Made by a program: the position numbers and the translations under genes. DNA of 53,352 nucleotides, from assembly GCA_002319815.1 (NCBI GenBank), contig DCFR01000010.1:1-53352 (forward strand), read 5' to 3'. Below are positions 6,882 through 13,753 of this stretch, piece by piece (the first letter of the stretch is position 1; each line of letters starts with the position of its first letter). This DNA is from Megamonas sp. UBA1799. Lineage in GTDB: Bacteria > Bacillota > Negativicutes > Selenomonadales > Selenomonadaceae. The notes beneath the pieces are model-generated. The model worked only from the letters and a program-made list of their open reading frames with translations. It was not told the DNA's origin and did not search any database.

Positions 6882-7103
6882 ATGAAATTATCTAGTAATT
6901 TACAACAATTTCGCAAAACCTTTAAAATCACCCAAAAACAAGCTGCCGACGCAGCTAATGTATCAGAACGAATTTATCAAAACTACGAATACGGAAAGGT
7001 TATCCCCTCTATTGAAGTTATCTATAATCTTGCTGAACATTTTGATGTCAGCATAGATTATCTTGTTGGTCGTACTGACAACCCTAAATCACATAAATTA
7101 TAA
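6882..7103 (+). CDS. XRE-family regulator
   Basis: A 73-residue helix-turn-helix protein (FKITQKQAADAANVSERIYQNYE) ending with the SIDYLVGRTDNP signature of many phage repressors. TTGGAGG precedes the start by 9 bases. It diverges from the 6566-6775 regulator through the mirror-repeat operator and lies 12 bases before the exonuclease VII-like gene, so the two probably share one transcript. It is likely one of the two partners of a CI/Cro-type switch; which one is the repressor cannot be told from sequence. Confidence 0.8.
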   Translation: MKLSSNLQQFRKTFKITQKQAADAANVSERIYQNYEYGKVIPSIEVIYNLAEHFDVSIDYLVGRTDNPKSHKL

Positions 7104-7115
7104 GGAGGTGCTTAT

Positions 7116-8291
7116 ATGATTAAGCTACAAGCTTCCTATGATGATCGTATAAAGGTTAAAGAACTAGGTGCCCACTGGAATAAGAATGAAAAATATTGGT
7201 ATATCCCGGATGAACTTGACTTCCATCTATTTAAGGAATGGATAGAACCAGCAGAATATGAACGGCTGAATCAAGTTTCTACCCCGTTACCATTGCATGA
7301 TTTCTTCAATGTATTTGCCAAGGGTATCAATTTACCGAATTATTGCTATACCGTTGAAGGTGATATTATTGAGCTGCATGATTTTTCGGACTGTAACTTT
7401 TCCTTGCTCACGTTAGTTGATGAGCATAAATATCGTCAGCCTTTACAAATCAAAATAAAAGATACGCTTATCGCCGATGCTGCGGAGTTACTAAATAAGC
7501 GTGTGCGTATTACCGGCACGATTCACTTTTATAATAAAAGTGGTACCATACAGCTCTGGGCAATGACAGCACCAGAAATCATAGGTTCATGTTCACGTAT
7601 CACCGAAATGCAGACCTTGGCGCAATCCTTATCAAAACAGCTACCTAACAACCAAGATAAAAAGAAACTCCTAGCGCGTATGATGGATGATCAATTTTCG
7701 ATGATTGGCATTATTGCACCACCAAGCAGTCGCGGATACCATGATTTCCTTAATCATTTAAAGCCAGCTACAAAAAAACGCTTTGATTGTCTGAATGTCC
7801 GTGAAGCCTTTTCGATGGAGGGTTCCATGGATGCAGATTTTATAACAGAAGGTATTTTGAGATGGAATGAATACGAGTGTTGCCTTGCCTGCATCTGCAT
7901 TGTTCGTGGCGGCGGCAATCCCGAAGAACTTTGCGCCTATAATACAGCGCCTTTATTGACAGCAATCGCTGAGACAGACATCCCTATTATTACCGGCATT
8001 GGCCATGATGAGGATGAACTTTTATGTGATAAAATGGCGGCATTAAATGCTGGAACACCTACCGGTGTCGCCGAAAAACTGAATGAATTTGCCAACGCAA
8101 AACTAAAAAGAGATACAGACCGAAAATATAAGGAAGAAGAACGCCAGCATCCAAATACGATAAATTGGTATGACCGCTGCAAACTATTTGAAGCTGATAA
8201 CATCAAATTACGCTTGGAAAATGAGACATTACGCGCAGAATTGGAAAAAGCGCAAAAGAAAGGCTTTTTCAAGCGCCTTTTTGGATTTTAA
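7116..8291 (+). CDS. DUF5710-OB-exonuclease VII large-subunit-like fusion
   Basis: A 391-residue fusion. Residues 1-45 match DUF5710 (KVKELGAHWNKNEKYWYIP). Residues 65-155 resemble the OB-fold of exodeoxyribonuclease VII large subunit (XseA). Residues 190-325 match the XseA catalytic core: SSRGYHDFLNHL, CIVRGGGNPEELCAYN, GIGHDEDELLCDKMAALNAGTPTGVAE. The equivalents of the four residues reported essential in E. coli XseA are all present: Asp210, Arg264, His297, Asp300. The long XseA coiled-coil that binds XseB is reduced to about 60 residues ending in a basic tail. AAGGAGG sits 7 bases before the ATG. It likely cuts single-stranded DNA or regulates such cutting, but DUF5710 changes the context and no xseB is near. 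Confidence 0.8.
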   Translation: MIKLQASYDDRIKVKELGAHWNKNEKYWYIPDELDFHLFKEWIEPAEYERLNQVSTPLPLHDFFNVFAKGINLPNYCYTVEGDIIELHDFSDCNFSLLTLVDEHKYRQPLQIKIKDTLIADAAELLNKRVRITGTIHFYNKSGTIQLWAMTAPEIIGSCSRITEMQTLAQSLSKQLPNNQDKKKLLARMMDDQFSMIGIIAPPSSRGYHDFLNHLKPATKKRFDCLNVREAFSMEGSMDADFITEGILRWNEYECCLACICIVRGGGNPEELCAYNTAPLLTAIAETDIPIITGIGHDEDELLCDKMAALNAGTPTGVAEKLNEFANAKLKRDTDRKYKEEERQHPNTINWYDRCKLFEADNIKLRLENETLRAELEKAQKKGFFKRLFGF

Positions 8292-8302
8292 CCCATATCA
8301 AC

Positions 8303-8530
8303 TTAACAACTAATCTTTTTTTCTCTATTATTATGTTCTGTTTCTAACAACCGATACCATGCTCTGCCAAACCCAAGTACTTCAGCAATTCGGTGTGCAA
8401 CATCTGGCGACGGCCGCCGTGATCCATTTTCGATATAATTATAAAATTGCACTGAAATCAACGATGCTGCTGCAACTTCTGTCTGCGACATTGCTTTTGC
8501 TATGCGAATTTTTTTCAACCATTCTCTCAT
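8303..8530 (-). CDS. small XRE-family repressor
   Basis: A 75-residue helix-turn-helix protein (AKAMSQTEVAAASLISVQFYNYIENG). AAGGAG lies 10 bases before the ATG and overlaps a degenerate operator. It converges tail to tail on the exonuclease VII-like gene (11-base gap) and diverges from the 8704 XRE gene. Its promoter, TTGACA (8607-8602)-17-TAATAT (8584-8579), has a TCAAC-N5-GTTGA operator exactly in the spacer. It is probably autoregulated or controlled by the divergent regulator. Confidence 0.8.
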   Translation of the reverse strand: MREWLKKIRIAKAMSQTEVAAASLISVQFYNYIENGSRRPSPDVAHRIAEVLGFGRAWYRLLETEHNNREKKISC

Positions 8531-8534
8531 TTTA

Positions 8535-8679
8535 TCAACTCCTTGTTTTCATCTCAACTCTTTGTTGATTTTAATATTATATTATCTCAACTCTTTGTTG
8601 ATGTCAAGTGATTTATCGATTATTTGTTGAACTTATAGTTTTTTTCAACTGATTGTTGATATAATAAGAATGGTATAAT
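8535..8679. promoter_or_regulatory. operator array between divergent XRE genes
   Basis: Three good copies of TCAAC-N5-GTTGA lie at 8554-8568, 8587-8601 and 8645-8659. Degenerate copies lie at 8535-8549 and 8616-8630. Copy 8587 fills the spacer of the leftward promoter (TTGACA-17-TAATAT). Copy 8645 abuts a rightward extended -10 (TGATATAAT, 8657-8665). A second extended -10 (TGGTATAAT) lies at 8671-8679. The layout is that of a phage-like switch with graded sites. Confidence 0.7.
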
Positions 8680-8703
8680 TTTGACATGAGAGGATGTGGT
8701 ATT

Positions 8704-9042
8704 ATGATACGATTACGTAGTTTGCGTGAGCAAAAAGGCGTTTCTCAAAAAGAAATTGCAGACTATATTAATAAAACTCCACAGGCCTATAGTTTATACG
8801 AAAACGGAAAAAGAGATCCGGACACACTTACCTTAAAAAAATTAGCCGATTATTTCCATGTGACTATTGATTATTTATTGGATTATACACCACCACAACC
8901 AATGACCGAGCCATCATCTAATCGACTTATACAAAAAATCAGTTCAGCTGATCCAGAAACAGCAGCAGAGCTAGAGCAATATTTTAATTACTTGGAACAA
9001 AAAAATGATCAACGAAATGTAGCGAATGATGAAAAAAAGTAG
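8704..9042 (+). CDS. XRE-family repressor with C-terminal extension
   Basis: Residues 1-60 are a helix-turn-helix of the SinR/CI type (GVSQKEIADYINKTPQAYSLYENG, in two helices) followed by TIDYLLDY. A helical, acidic C-terminal part of about 50 residues (SSADPETAAELEQYF) could dimerise. ATG 8704 (MIRLRSLRE) is preferred over ATG 8686: AGAGGA precedes it, the paralogue at 9105 starts the same way, and the nearer -10 would place transcription start near 8686. It is likely the main repressor acting on the TCAAC-N5-GTTGA array. Confidence 0.8.
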   Translation: MIRLRSLREQKGVSQKEIADYINKTPQAYSLYENGKRDPDTLTLKKLADYFHVTIDYLLDYTPPQPMTEPSSNRLIQKISSADPETAAELEQYFNYLEQKNDQRNVANDEKK

Positions 9043-9104
9043 CCATTTTTATCTAAACAGTTATCTTACTGGATAAAGTGGCATCAAAAAAGGTGACGCA
9101 CTTG

Positions 9105-9494
9105 ATGATACGATTGCGTGAATTGAGGGAAAAATTAGATTTAAGTCAGACCGATGTTGCGCAAGCCTTATATATTAGTCGGCAGATATATAATTTTTAT
9201 GAGAATGGCCGGCGGTCCCCAAAACCGGATATGTTGATTAAATTAGCTGACTTTTATAATGTTAGTATAGATTATCTTCTGGACCATACAGTAATAGCAA
9301 AACAAAAAAAAGTTGATGAGCCTCCATTAGAGGTTTCATCAACTTCCAAGTTATGCACTACCGACGAGCACACACTTATAAAAAATTTTCGGCTGCTATC
9401 CCCTGATGGACAGGAACGAATATTACATCAATGCGAATATGAAGTCTCACTTCTAAACCAGGAAAAGCACGCAGAAGAAGCGCCAGCCGGATGA
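9105..9494 (+). CDS. XRE-family repressor, paralogue of the preceding gene
   Basis: A 129-residue protein starting MIRLRELREKL, clearly paralogous to the 8704 gene over the helix-turn-helix (DLSQTDVAQALYISRQIYNF and SIDYLLDH). Its C-terminal part differs: Lys/Asp-rich linker, then a helical stretch (LLSPDGQERILHQCEYEVSL). GTG 9078 is an alternative start but ATG 9105 has AAGGTGA upstream and matches the paralogue. An inverted repeat lies in the linker coding region at 9310-9346. It lies 62 bases after the first copy and is the last gene before the attachment region. Confidence 0.8.
   Translation: MIRLRELREKLDLSQTDVAQALYISRQIYNFYENGRRSPKPDMLIKLADFYNVSIDYLLDHTVIAKQKKVDEPPLEVSSTSKLCTTDEHTLIKNFRLLSPDGQERILHQCEYEVSLLNQEKHAEEAPAG
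9310..9346 (+). repeat. inverted repeat inside the 9105-9494 gene
   Basis: AAGTTGATGA (9310-9319) pairs exactly with TCATCAACTT (9337-9346), with an inner CCTC (9321-9324) / GAGG (9330-9333). It encodes the linker between the DNA-binding and C-terminal parts. The arms contain GTTGA and TCAAC, the half-sites of the upstream operators but in the opposite arrangement. Confidence 0.5.
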
Positions 9495-9539
9495 CCTGTA
9501 AAATAATTCCTTTCCCACATCCAAAAAAGTAAAAATAAA

Positions 9540-9576
9540 AAAGCTCCGAATAGAATTTATTTTCTATCGGAGCTTT
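9540..9576. terminator. bidirectional rho-independent terminator
   Basis: Arms AAAGCTCCGAATAGAA (9540-9555) and TTCTATCGGAGCTTT (9562-9576) pair with one bulged base around a TTTATT loop. T-rich sequence follows on both strands and is stronger on the minus strand. It ends the XRE transcript and could also stop transcripts entering from the tRNA side. Confidence 0.8.
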
Positions 9577-9876
9577 ATTTATATATAGGATGGGTTAATA
9601 TTGCTCTGGAATACATGCTACATGATGATTACAAAACAGTTAATGGGAATCTATAGGTACAGAGTAAAAACGCAACACACGCCAAATTTGAACGATCCTA
9701 TAACATACAAAAAGTCCAGATAATATTTTCATGTAACCTTTTCAAAAGTTTAACAAACAGACCATATAAGTGTCTAAAATAATATAGGTGCAATATCATT
9801 TTATTGATATTGCACCTATATTGCACCTAACGCCCCACGGCCTGTTATGTATAAATGGCTAAAGCCTTTATTTCTC
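9577..9876. other. gene-free right end of the element next to tRNA-Arg
   Basis: No convincing gene is seen in these 300 bases. The base composition is AT-rich like the element. It contains a strong inverted repeat plus an extra half-copy at 9783-9829, and it runs straight into the encoded CCA end of tRNA-Arg. This is where integrase arm sites and the attachment core would be expected. I found no second copy of the tRNA 3' end in bases 1-9876, so the other attachment site must lie left of the window. Confidence 0.5.
9783..9829. repeat. 16-bp inverted repeat with adjoining 11-bp direct repeat
   Basis: TATAGGTGCAATATCA (9783-9798) and its exact reverse complement (9805-9820) flank a TTTTAT loop. 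The 11-base TATTGCACCTA then repeats directly at 9808-9818 and 9819-9829. It could be the terminator of the leftward tRNA operon, with a weak T tract, or a set of integrase/excisionase arm sites near the presumed attachment core. Confidence 0.6.
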
Positions 9877-9953
<77 letters not shown>

Positions 9954-10030
9954 TCGTATATAAACCTTATAAAAAATGACGCTTCGCTCCTGCATTTTCG
10001 CGGAATACGATTCGCCAACTTTATTCATAA

Positions 10031-10107
10031 TGGTCGGAGCAGCAGGATTCGAACCTGCGACCCCCTGGTCCCAAGCCAGGTGCTCTACCAAACTGAGCCA
10101 TGCCCCG
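10031..10107 (-). tRNA. tRNA-Pro (anticodon UGG)
   Basis: A 77-base cloverleaf with acceptor arms CGGGGCA and TGCTCCG, anticodon loop CTTGGGA giving UGG, T-loop TTCGAAT and an encoded CCA end. It is the first gene of the tRNA-Pro-tRNA-Arg operon and begins about 9 bases after the predicted transcription start. Confidence 0.95.
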
Positions 10108-10122
10108 TCAACCACAAAATAT

Positions 10123-10151
10123 ATTATACAGAGCCGTTGCCCATCTGTCAA
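10123..10151 (-). promoter_or_regulatory. consensus sigma-70 type promoter of the tRNA operon
   Basis: On the minus strand, TTGACA (10151-10146), a 17-base spacer and TATAAT (10128-10123) match the housekeeping consensus perfectly. The predicted start lies near 10116, just before tRNA-Pro. Such an unregulated strong promoter suits a stable RNA operon. Confidence 0.9.
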
Positions 10152-10166
10152 TGTTTTTCTAAAAGC

Positions 10167-10194
10167 AAAAAAGCAACCGCTGCATCACGATTGC
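10167..10194 (-). terminator. terminator after the swrB-like gene
   Basis: On the minus strand GCAATC and GGTTGC (a 6-base-pair stem with one G-T) enclose a 10-base loop, followed by six Ts. It lies 9 bases past the stop of the last flagellar gene and ends the long fla/che transcript just before the tRNA promoter. Confidence 0.75.
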
Positions 10195-10202
10195 CCGATC
10201 AA

Positions 10203-10871
10203 CTAATTTTGCTGATTATTTTCCATCTGACGAATCAATTCGATTGCCCCGCGCCCCAGATGAACATTCCGGGCAATCTCCGTGGTAGAGTAGCCCTGCG
10301 CCAGCAGTTTTCTGGCTTGCATCGCCGGGGATACCTTACGGTGCCGCAGCGCTTCTTCAGCCCGGGCCGAATGCGCCGGCCGGGTCTCCGTTACCGCCGA
10401 TTCTGCGGGCGGCTCTGCCATACTGGGCGCATAAACCGGCGGTGCCTCCTGCGTATCCACCGGAGCCGGCATCCTTACCGGCGAGACAGGCACCGATGGA
10501 CTATAAGCCGATCCCGCTGTCTCATCCAGTGTATTCTGCCCAGCGGCAATCGATGCCGAAAGCAACGTGCTAAATTCATCTGCATCGGTTCGTTCGCTGT
10601 CATTCAGCTCGGCCGCCTCACGCAGTTCTGCCAACTGACGATCCAATAAAGCGGACCGCTCATCTGCTTCAGCAATCAGTTTTTCCAGATGATCGATATG
10701 TCCCCCCATACGGGAAATAATTGCATCTGCCGAACGCTCCAGCTCATACCGCAGTTTTTCCGCTGCAGTTTCCATTTCCTCCGCATCGGCCCCCCGCTGT
10801 CGCTGATAGCGCAGCAATACTACAATCAAAGCCCCTATGATAATAAAAAAACCTAAAACTTCTGTTGTCAT
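10203..10871 (-). CDS. SwrB-like (DUF6115-type) membrane-anchored coiled-coil protein
   Basis: 222 residues: one N-terminal membrane segment (residues 5-22), a coiled-coil at about 30-95, a Pro/Ala-rich linker, and a C-terminal helix-turn-helix-like unit (KLLAQGYSTTEIARNVHLGR). Membrane anchor, coiled-coil and C-terminal helical repeat are the layout of Bacillus SwrB and the DUF6115 family. The gene occupies the same last position after sigma-28. In B. subtilis SwrB promotes maturation of the flagellar export gate and FliF assembly. It is longer than B. subtilis SwrB, mainly in the linker. The function is by position and layout; direct similarity is weak. Confidence 0.65.
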   Translation of the reverse strand: MTTEVLGFFIIIGALIVVLLRYQRQRGADAEEMETAAEKLRYELERSADAIISRMGGHIDHLEKLIAEADERSALLDRQLAELREAAELNDSERTDADEFSTLLSASIAAGQNTLDETAGSAYSPSVPVSPVRMPAPVDTQEAPPVYAPSMAEPPAESAVTETRPAHSARAEEALRHRKVSPAMQARKLLAQGYSTTEIARNVHLGRGAIELIRQMENNQQN

Positions 10872-10888
10872 TTCTCCGTCTCCTGCTG

Positions 10889-11230
10889 TCAGAGCTTGAT
10901 ATCAATATTATGCCCGCGAAACGTGTCCACGGCCATACGATCAGCTGCTTTTTCCGGTGCATCTTCCGGCTGCTGTCCGCTGCGGTGTTGACCGCCGCCG
11001 GCGCCGCCATTCTTTCTCCGGCCATCCGGATCGCTTTTGATTTTTCCATCTTCCAGCCCATCCCGCGACCGCACCTGCTTCATCTTCAGCCGCGCATCCG
11101 CCTGTCCCCGAACCATTTCAAAATCCTGCTGTACCACAGCCTGCTGATTAATATTATGCTGCACCTGACTGACCTCAGTCGCCTTCGGCACTATAATCTG
11201 CAAATTCATCGGACTCAGATCCATCGCCAT
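10889..11230 (-). CDS. hypothetical protein of the flagellar gene run
   Basis: 113 residues, highly charged (KSDPDGRRKNGGAGGGQHRS) and mostly disordered, with a short conserved-looking N-terminal segment (DLSPMNLQIIVPKATEVS). The ending TFRGHNIDIKL may form a strand. AAGGAAGGG precedes the ATG. No family is recognised. It lies between fapA and the swrB-like gene with short gaps, so it is almost certainly transcribed with the flagellar genes. It has no signal peptide and no membrane segment. Confidence 0.6.
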   Translation of the reverse strand: MAMDLSPMNLQIIVPKATEVSQVQHNINQQAVVQQDFEMVRGQADARLKMKQVRSRDGLEDGKIKSDPDGRRKNGGAGGGQHRSGQQPEDAPEKAADRMAVDTFRGHNIDIKL

Positions 11231-11254
11231 ATTGCCGCACCCTTCCTTTTGCCA

Positions 11255-12922
11255 TCAATAAGGGCCTGTCTTAACAAAGTCCTCTTCAACATAAAGCGTG
11301 CAATGTTTTTCTTCCGTCTGCACATTCTTCATCACAGAATTTATAGTCAGCTTGACGCCCGGATACATCACCTCGCCAACCCGTACCCGACCTTTCTTCA
11401 TCGCATCCATCTCAGCTTCCATTTTACGGATTGCAGTCTCATTGCGCTCAATCAAACCGGCCAGCGGAAACTGGGAACGCGTCATCGCACTAATCTGCTC
11501 CAGCCGATTCGGCGGCAGCTTCGACATGTCAATCTTCCCCAGCGTATTCAAGGCCTTGGTCAACTGCGACAACTTCTTTTTTGCCTCGGCATATTCCCGA
11601 CAGGTCTCCTGATATTTCTGCTGCAGCATCGGGTTCACGCCGACGGTAATTTTCGTCGACACATTCATTTGGTTACCAATTACCTTGGCCCGAACCTCTT
11701 CCCCCGCCGCCAGAAAACCGCCCGTCACCAAGCCGCGCTTCCCTTCGACAATAACCATTTTCCCCGCGCGCAATTCCGAATGCAGCGAGACATCGGTAAT
11801 ATAAATATTGCCGCCGGCTTCAATATCGGCATTTTCTGCAAAGCTAGCCCGCACATCTTTCTGCGCCTTGATTTTCCCGCGGTTCATGCCCTGTATACCG
11901 CCGGAAACATAAACATTCGCAGCTTCGATCGTCGCGCCGCTGACCATCCCTTTGATCTCAACATCGCCGATTGCCTTTACGGTAAATCCCGCCTGCACGC
12001 TGCCGCTAATCTGCACTGCGCCGGTAAAATTGATATTCCCGGTTGAAACGCCGACATCCCCCGAAATCGAGAGCTGCGGATCAATATTGATACGACTGCC
12101 ATTATCGACAATTTGTCCTTCCATTGTCGCAATGAGCCGATTCTCCCCATCCGCCGCTGTATTCTTGCCTACGGGAAGCGGTTTTGGCTTACCCGGTTTT
12201 GCCGGCACCTCATCTCCATGCACATCGGTGCCAGGCGTTCCCAAAGTGTGGGGAATACGTTCCACCAACAATTCGCCCTTCTTCACCAAATGAAACAGCT
12301 TGAGATTTTTATAATCGACCTGATCAAATTTATTTTTTACCGGCCGGCCTTTATCACCTAAATTAAACTTCCGGACAATTTGCGCGTCTTCTCCCTTGAC
12401 CGGCGGCGTTCCCTTTGCCGCAATAAAATCAGTCATCTCCGGAACGCAGCGCTGGATTGCCTCCTGATCAATGCCAAATACCACATGCTTGGCCTGCAAA
12501 GCCGATAAGACCATCTCTTCCGTCGGTGGTTTGGTATTGGCCTTAACATCAAAGTGAATGGCTGCCGTCAGGCGATCCTTGCTGACATCCACTTTAAACG
12601 TTGCAAACTCCCGCTTATCAGGCAGCTCTCCCTCAGCTTTCACGCCGTCCGGCAAGGCCAGTTCTGAAGTAACCGACGCCTCAAAATGATCCGCCAACTT
12701 CTGCGGTGTGCCGGCGGCTTCCCGCACGGTCCGGGCCAACAGCTCAATGTCATAATCCAAGACACCATATTCTTTGAGAATCTGCCGCATATCAGACAAC
12801 TCAAACAGAAGACCGCTGTCTCCGGAAGGATACACGGTTAAGAAAACACCATCTTCTTTAAATTGGAATAAATAACCGGCCTCTTCACTGCCAACCGTAG
12901 AAACCTTCTTTTCATCCTCCAT
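11255..12922 (-). CDS. fapA: FapA-family (DUF342) flagellar assembly protein
   Basis: A 555-residue protein. The N-terminal 170 residues form the FapA N-domain. The middle (about 200-400) is the DUF342 beta-helix: KNKFDQVDYKNLKLFHLVKKG, then repeated glycine-rich turns (SISGDVGVSTGNINFTGAVQ, GDVEIKGMVSGATIEAANVY). The C-terminus is a coiled-coil (EYAEAKKKLSQLTKALNTLG) followed by a small beta domain. The start is ATG 12922, with AGGAGG 9 bases upstream; the open frame runs to a TTG at 12940. FapA-type proteins lie in flagellar operons of many Firmicutes and in Vibrio influence flagellar placement through chemotaxis signals. The exact role here is not shown. Confidence 0.85.
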   Translation of the reverse strand: MEDEKKVSTVGSEEAGYLFQFKEDGVFLTVYPSGDSGLLFELSDMRQILKEYGVLDYDIELLARTVREAAGTPQKLADHFEASVTSELALPDGVKAEGELPDKREFATFKVDVSKDRLTAAIHFDVKANTKPPTEEMVLSALQAKHVVFGIDQEAIQRCVPEMTDFIAAKGTPPVKGEDAQIVRKFNLGDKGRPVKNKFDQVDYKNLKLFHLVKKGELLVERIPHTLGTPGTDVHGDEVPAKPGKPKPLPVGKNTAADGENRLIATMEGQIVDNGSRINIDPQLSISGDVGVSTGNINFTGAVQISGSVQAGFTVKAIGDVEIKGMVSGATIEAANVYVSGGIQGMNRGKIKAQKDVRASFAENADIEAGGNIYITDVSLHSELRAGKMVIVEGKRGLVTGGFLAAGEEVRAKVIGNQMNVSTKITVGVNPMLQQKYQETCREYAEAKKKLSQLTKALNTLGKIDMSKLPPNRLEQISAMTRSQFPLAGLIERNETAIRKMEAEMDAMKKGRVRVGEVMYPGVKLTINSVMKNVQTEEKHCTLYVEEDFVKTGPY

Positions 12923-12959
12923 GATATGCATCCTCCTCAAGCCGCCTTATCCGCAACTG

Positions 12960-13712
12960 CTATATCAGACTCGATTTAACCCGGGACAAATAACCGCGAA
13001 GGCGAAACACGGCCTTCGTATGAAGCTGGCAAATCCGCGCTTCTGACAAATGCAGGATCAGGCTGATCTCGCGCAAGGTAAGTTCTTCATAATAATACAA
13101 CGAAACTACTTTTTTTTCTCGCTCCGGCAGCCGGTCAATGGCACTGGCCAAAGTATCCTGCAATTCGCGAAACTCAATACTTGCCGAAGGATCTATCAGC
13201 CCGTCATCCACAGACTCTGCGCGTATGTATTCTTCCAAGGGAATCACCGTAGCCACATTCAGCTGGCCCACTAAAGTCTGAAGTTCAGGAACCATGATAC
13301 CAAGCGCTGCGGCAATTTCCTCATCAGAGGCCGTTCTCCCCAGCTTGCTCTCGAGCTGACTGACCGTCTGTTCATATTTACGGATTTTCTGTCTAAGCGA
13401 CACCGGAATCCAGTCCTTCGAACGCAAATAATCCAGCATAGCGCCGCGGATCCGCACGCCGGCATAAGTTTCGAACTTATTTCCCCTGCGATAATCGAAC
13501 CGTTCGATCGCATCCAAAAGACCGAAATAACCGCTGCTGATAAGATCATCCCGGTCGACATGCGACGGCAGACTGATCGCCAGCCGCCCGGCGATAATAT
13601 TCACCAGCGTCAAATAATGCTCGACAATCTGATCGCGCAGCGCCTTATCATGGTTTATCTGATAAGCATTCCAAAGAGAAGCCATATCCTGATTGCTATC
13701 TGCTGTTGCCAT
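12960..13712 (-). CDS. fliA: flagellar sigma factor sigma-28 (FliA/SigD)
   Basis: 250 residues with all regions of FliA/SigD: region 2 (LISSGYFGLLDAIERFDYRRG, then YAGVRIRGAMLDYLRSKDW), region 3 (ESKLGRTASDEEIAAALGI) and region 4 helix-turn-helix (RLPEREKKVVSLYYYEELTL, EISLILHLSEARICQLHTKA). It directs RNA polymerase to late flagellar genes such as flagellin and motor genes elsewhere on the chromosome. As in B. subtilis it lies near the end of the fla/che run, so its amount should depend on how far transcription proceeds. No anti-sigma FlgM gene is visible. Confidence 0.96.
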   Translation of the reverse strand: MATADSNQDMASLWNAYQINHDKALRDQIVEHYLTLVNIIAGRLAISLPSHVDRDDLISSGYFGLLDAIERFDYRRGNKFETYAGVRIRGAMLDYLRSKDWIPVSLRQKIRKYEQTVSQLESKLGRTASDEEIAAALGIMVPELQTLVGQLNVATVIPLEEYIRAESVDDGLIDPSASIEFRELQDTLASAIDRLPEREKKVVSLYYYEELTLREISLILHLSEARICQLHTKAVFRLRGYLSRVKSSLI

Positions 13713-13753
13713 AGATACGATTTCCCCCTCTCCGCTGCATCGTTATCCAGGTA

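Noticed and set aside
1..9876. CRISPR array or insertion sequence in the element
   Set aside because: No regularly spaced repeats and no transposase-like protein were seen.
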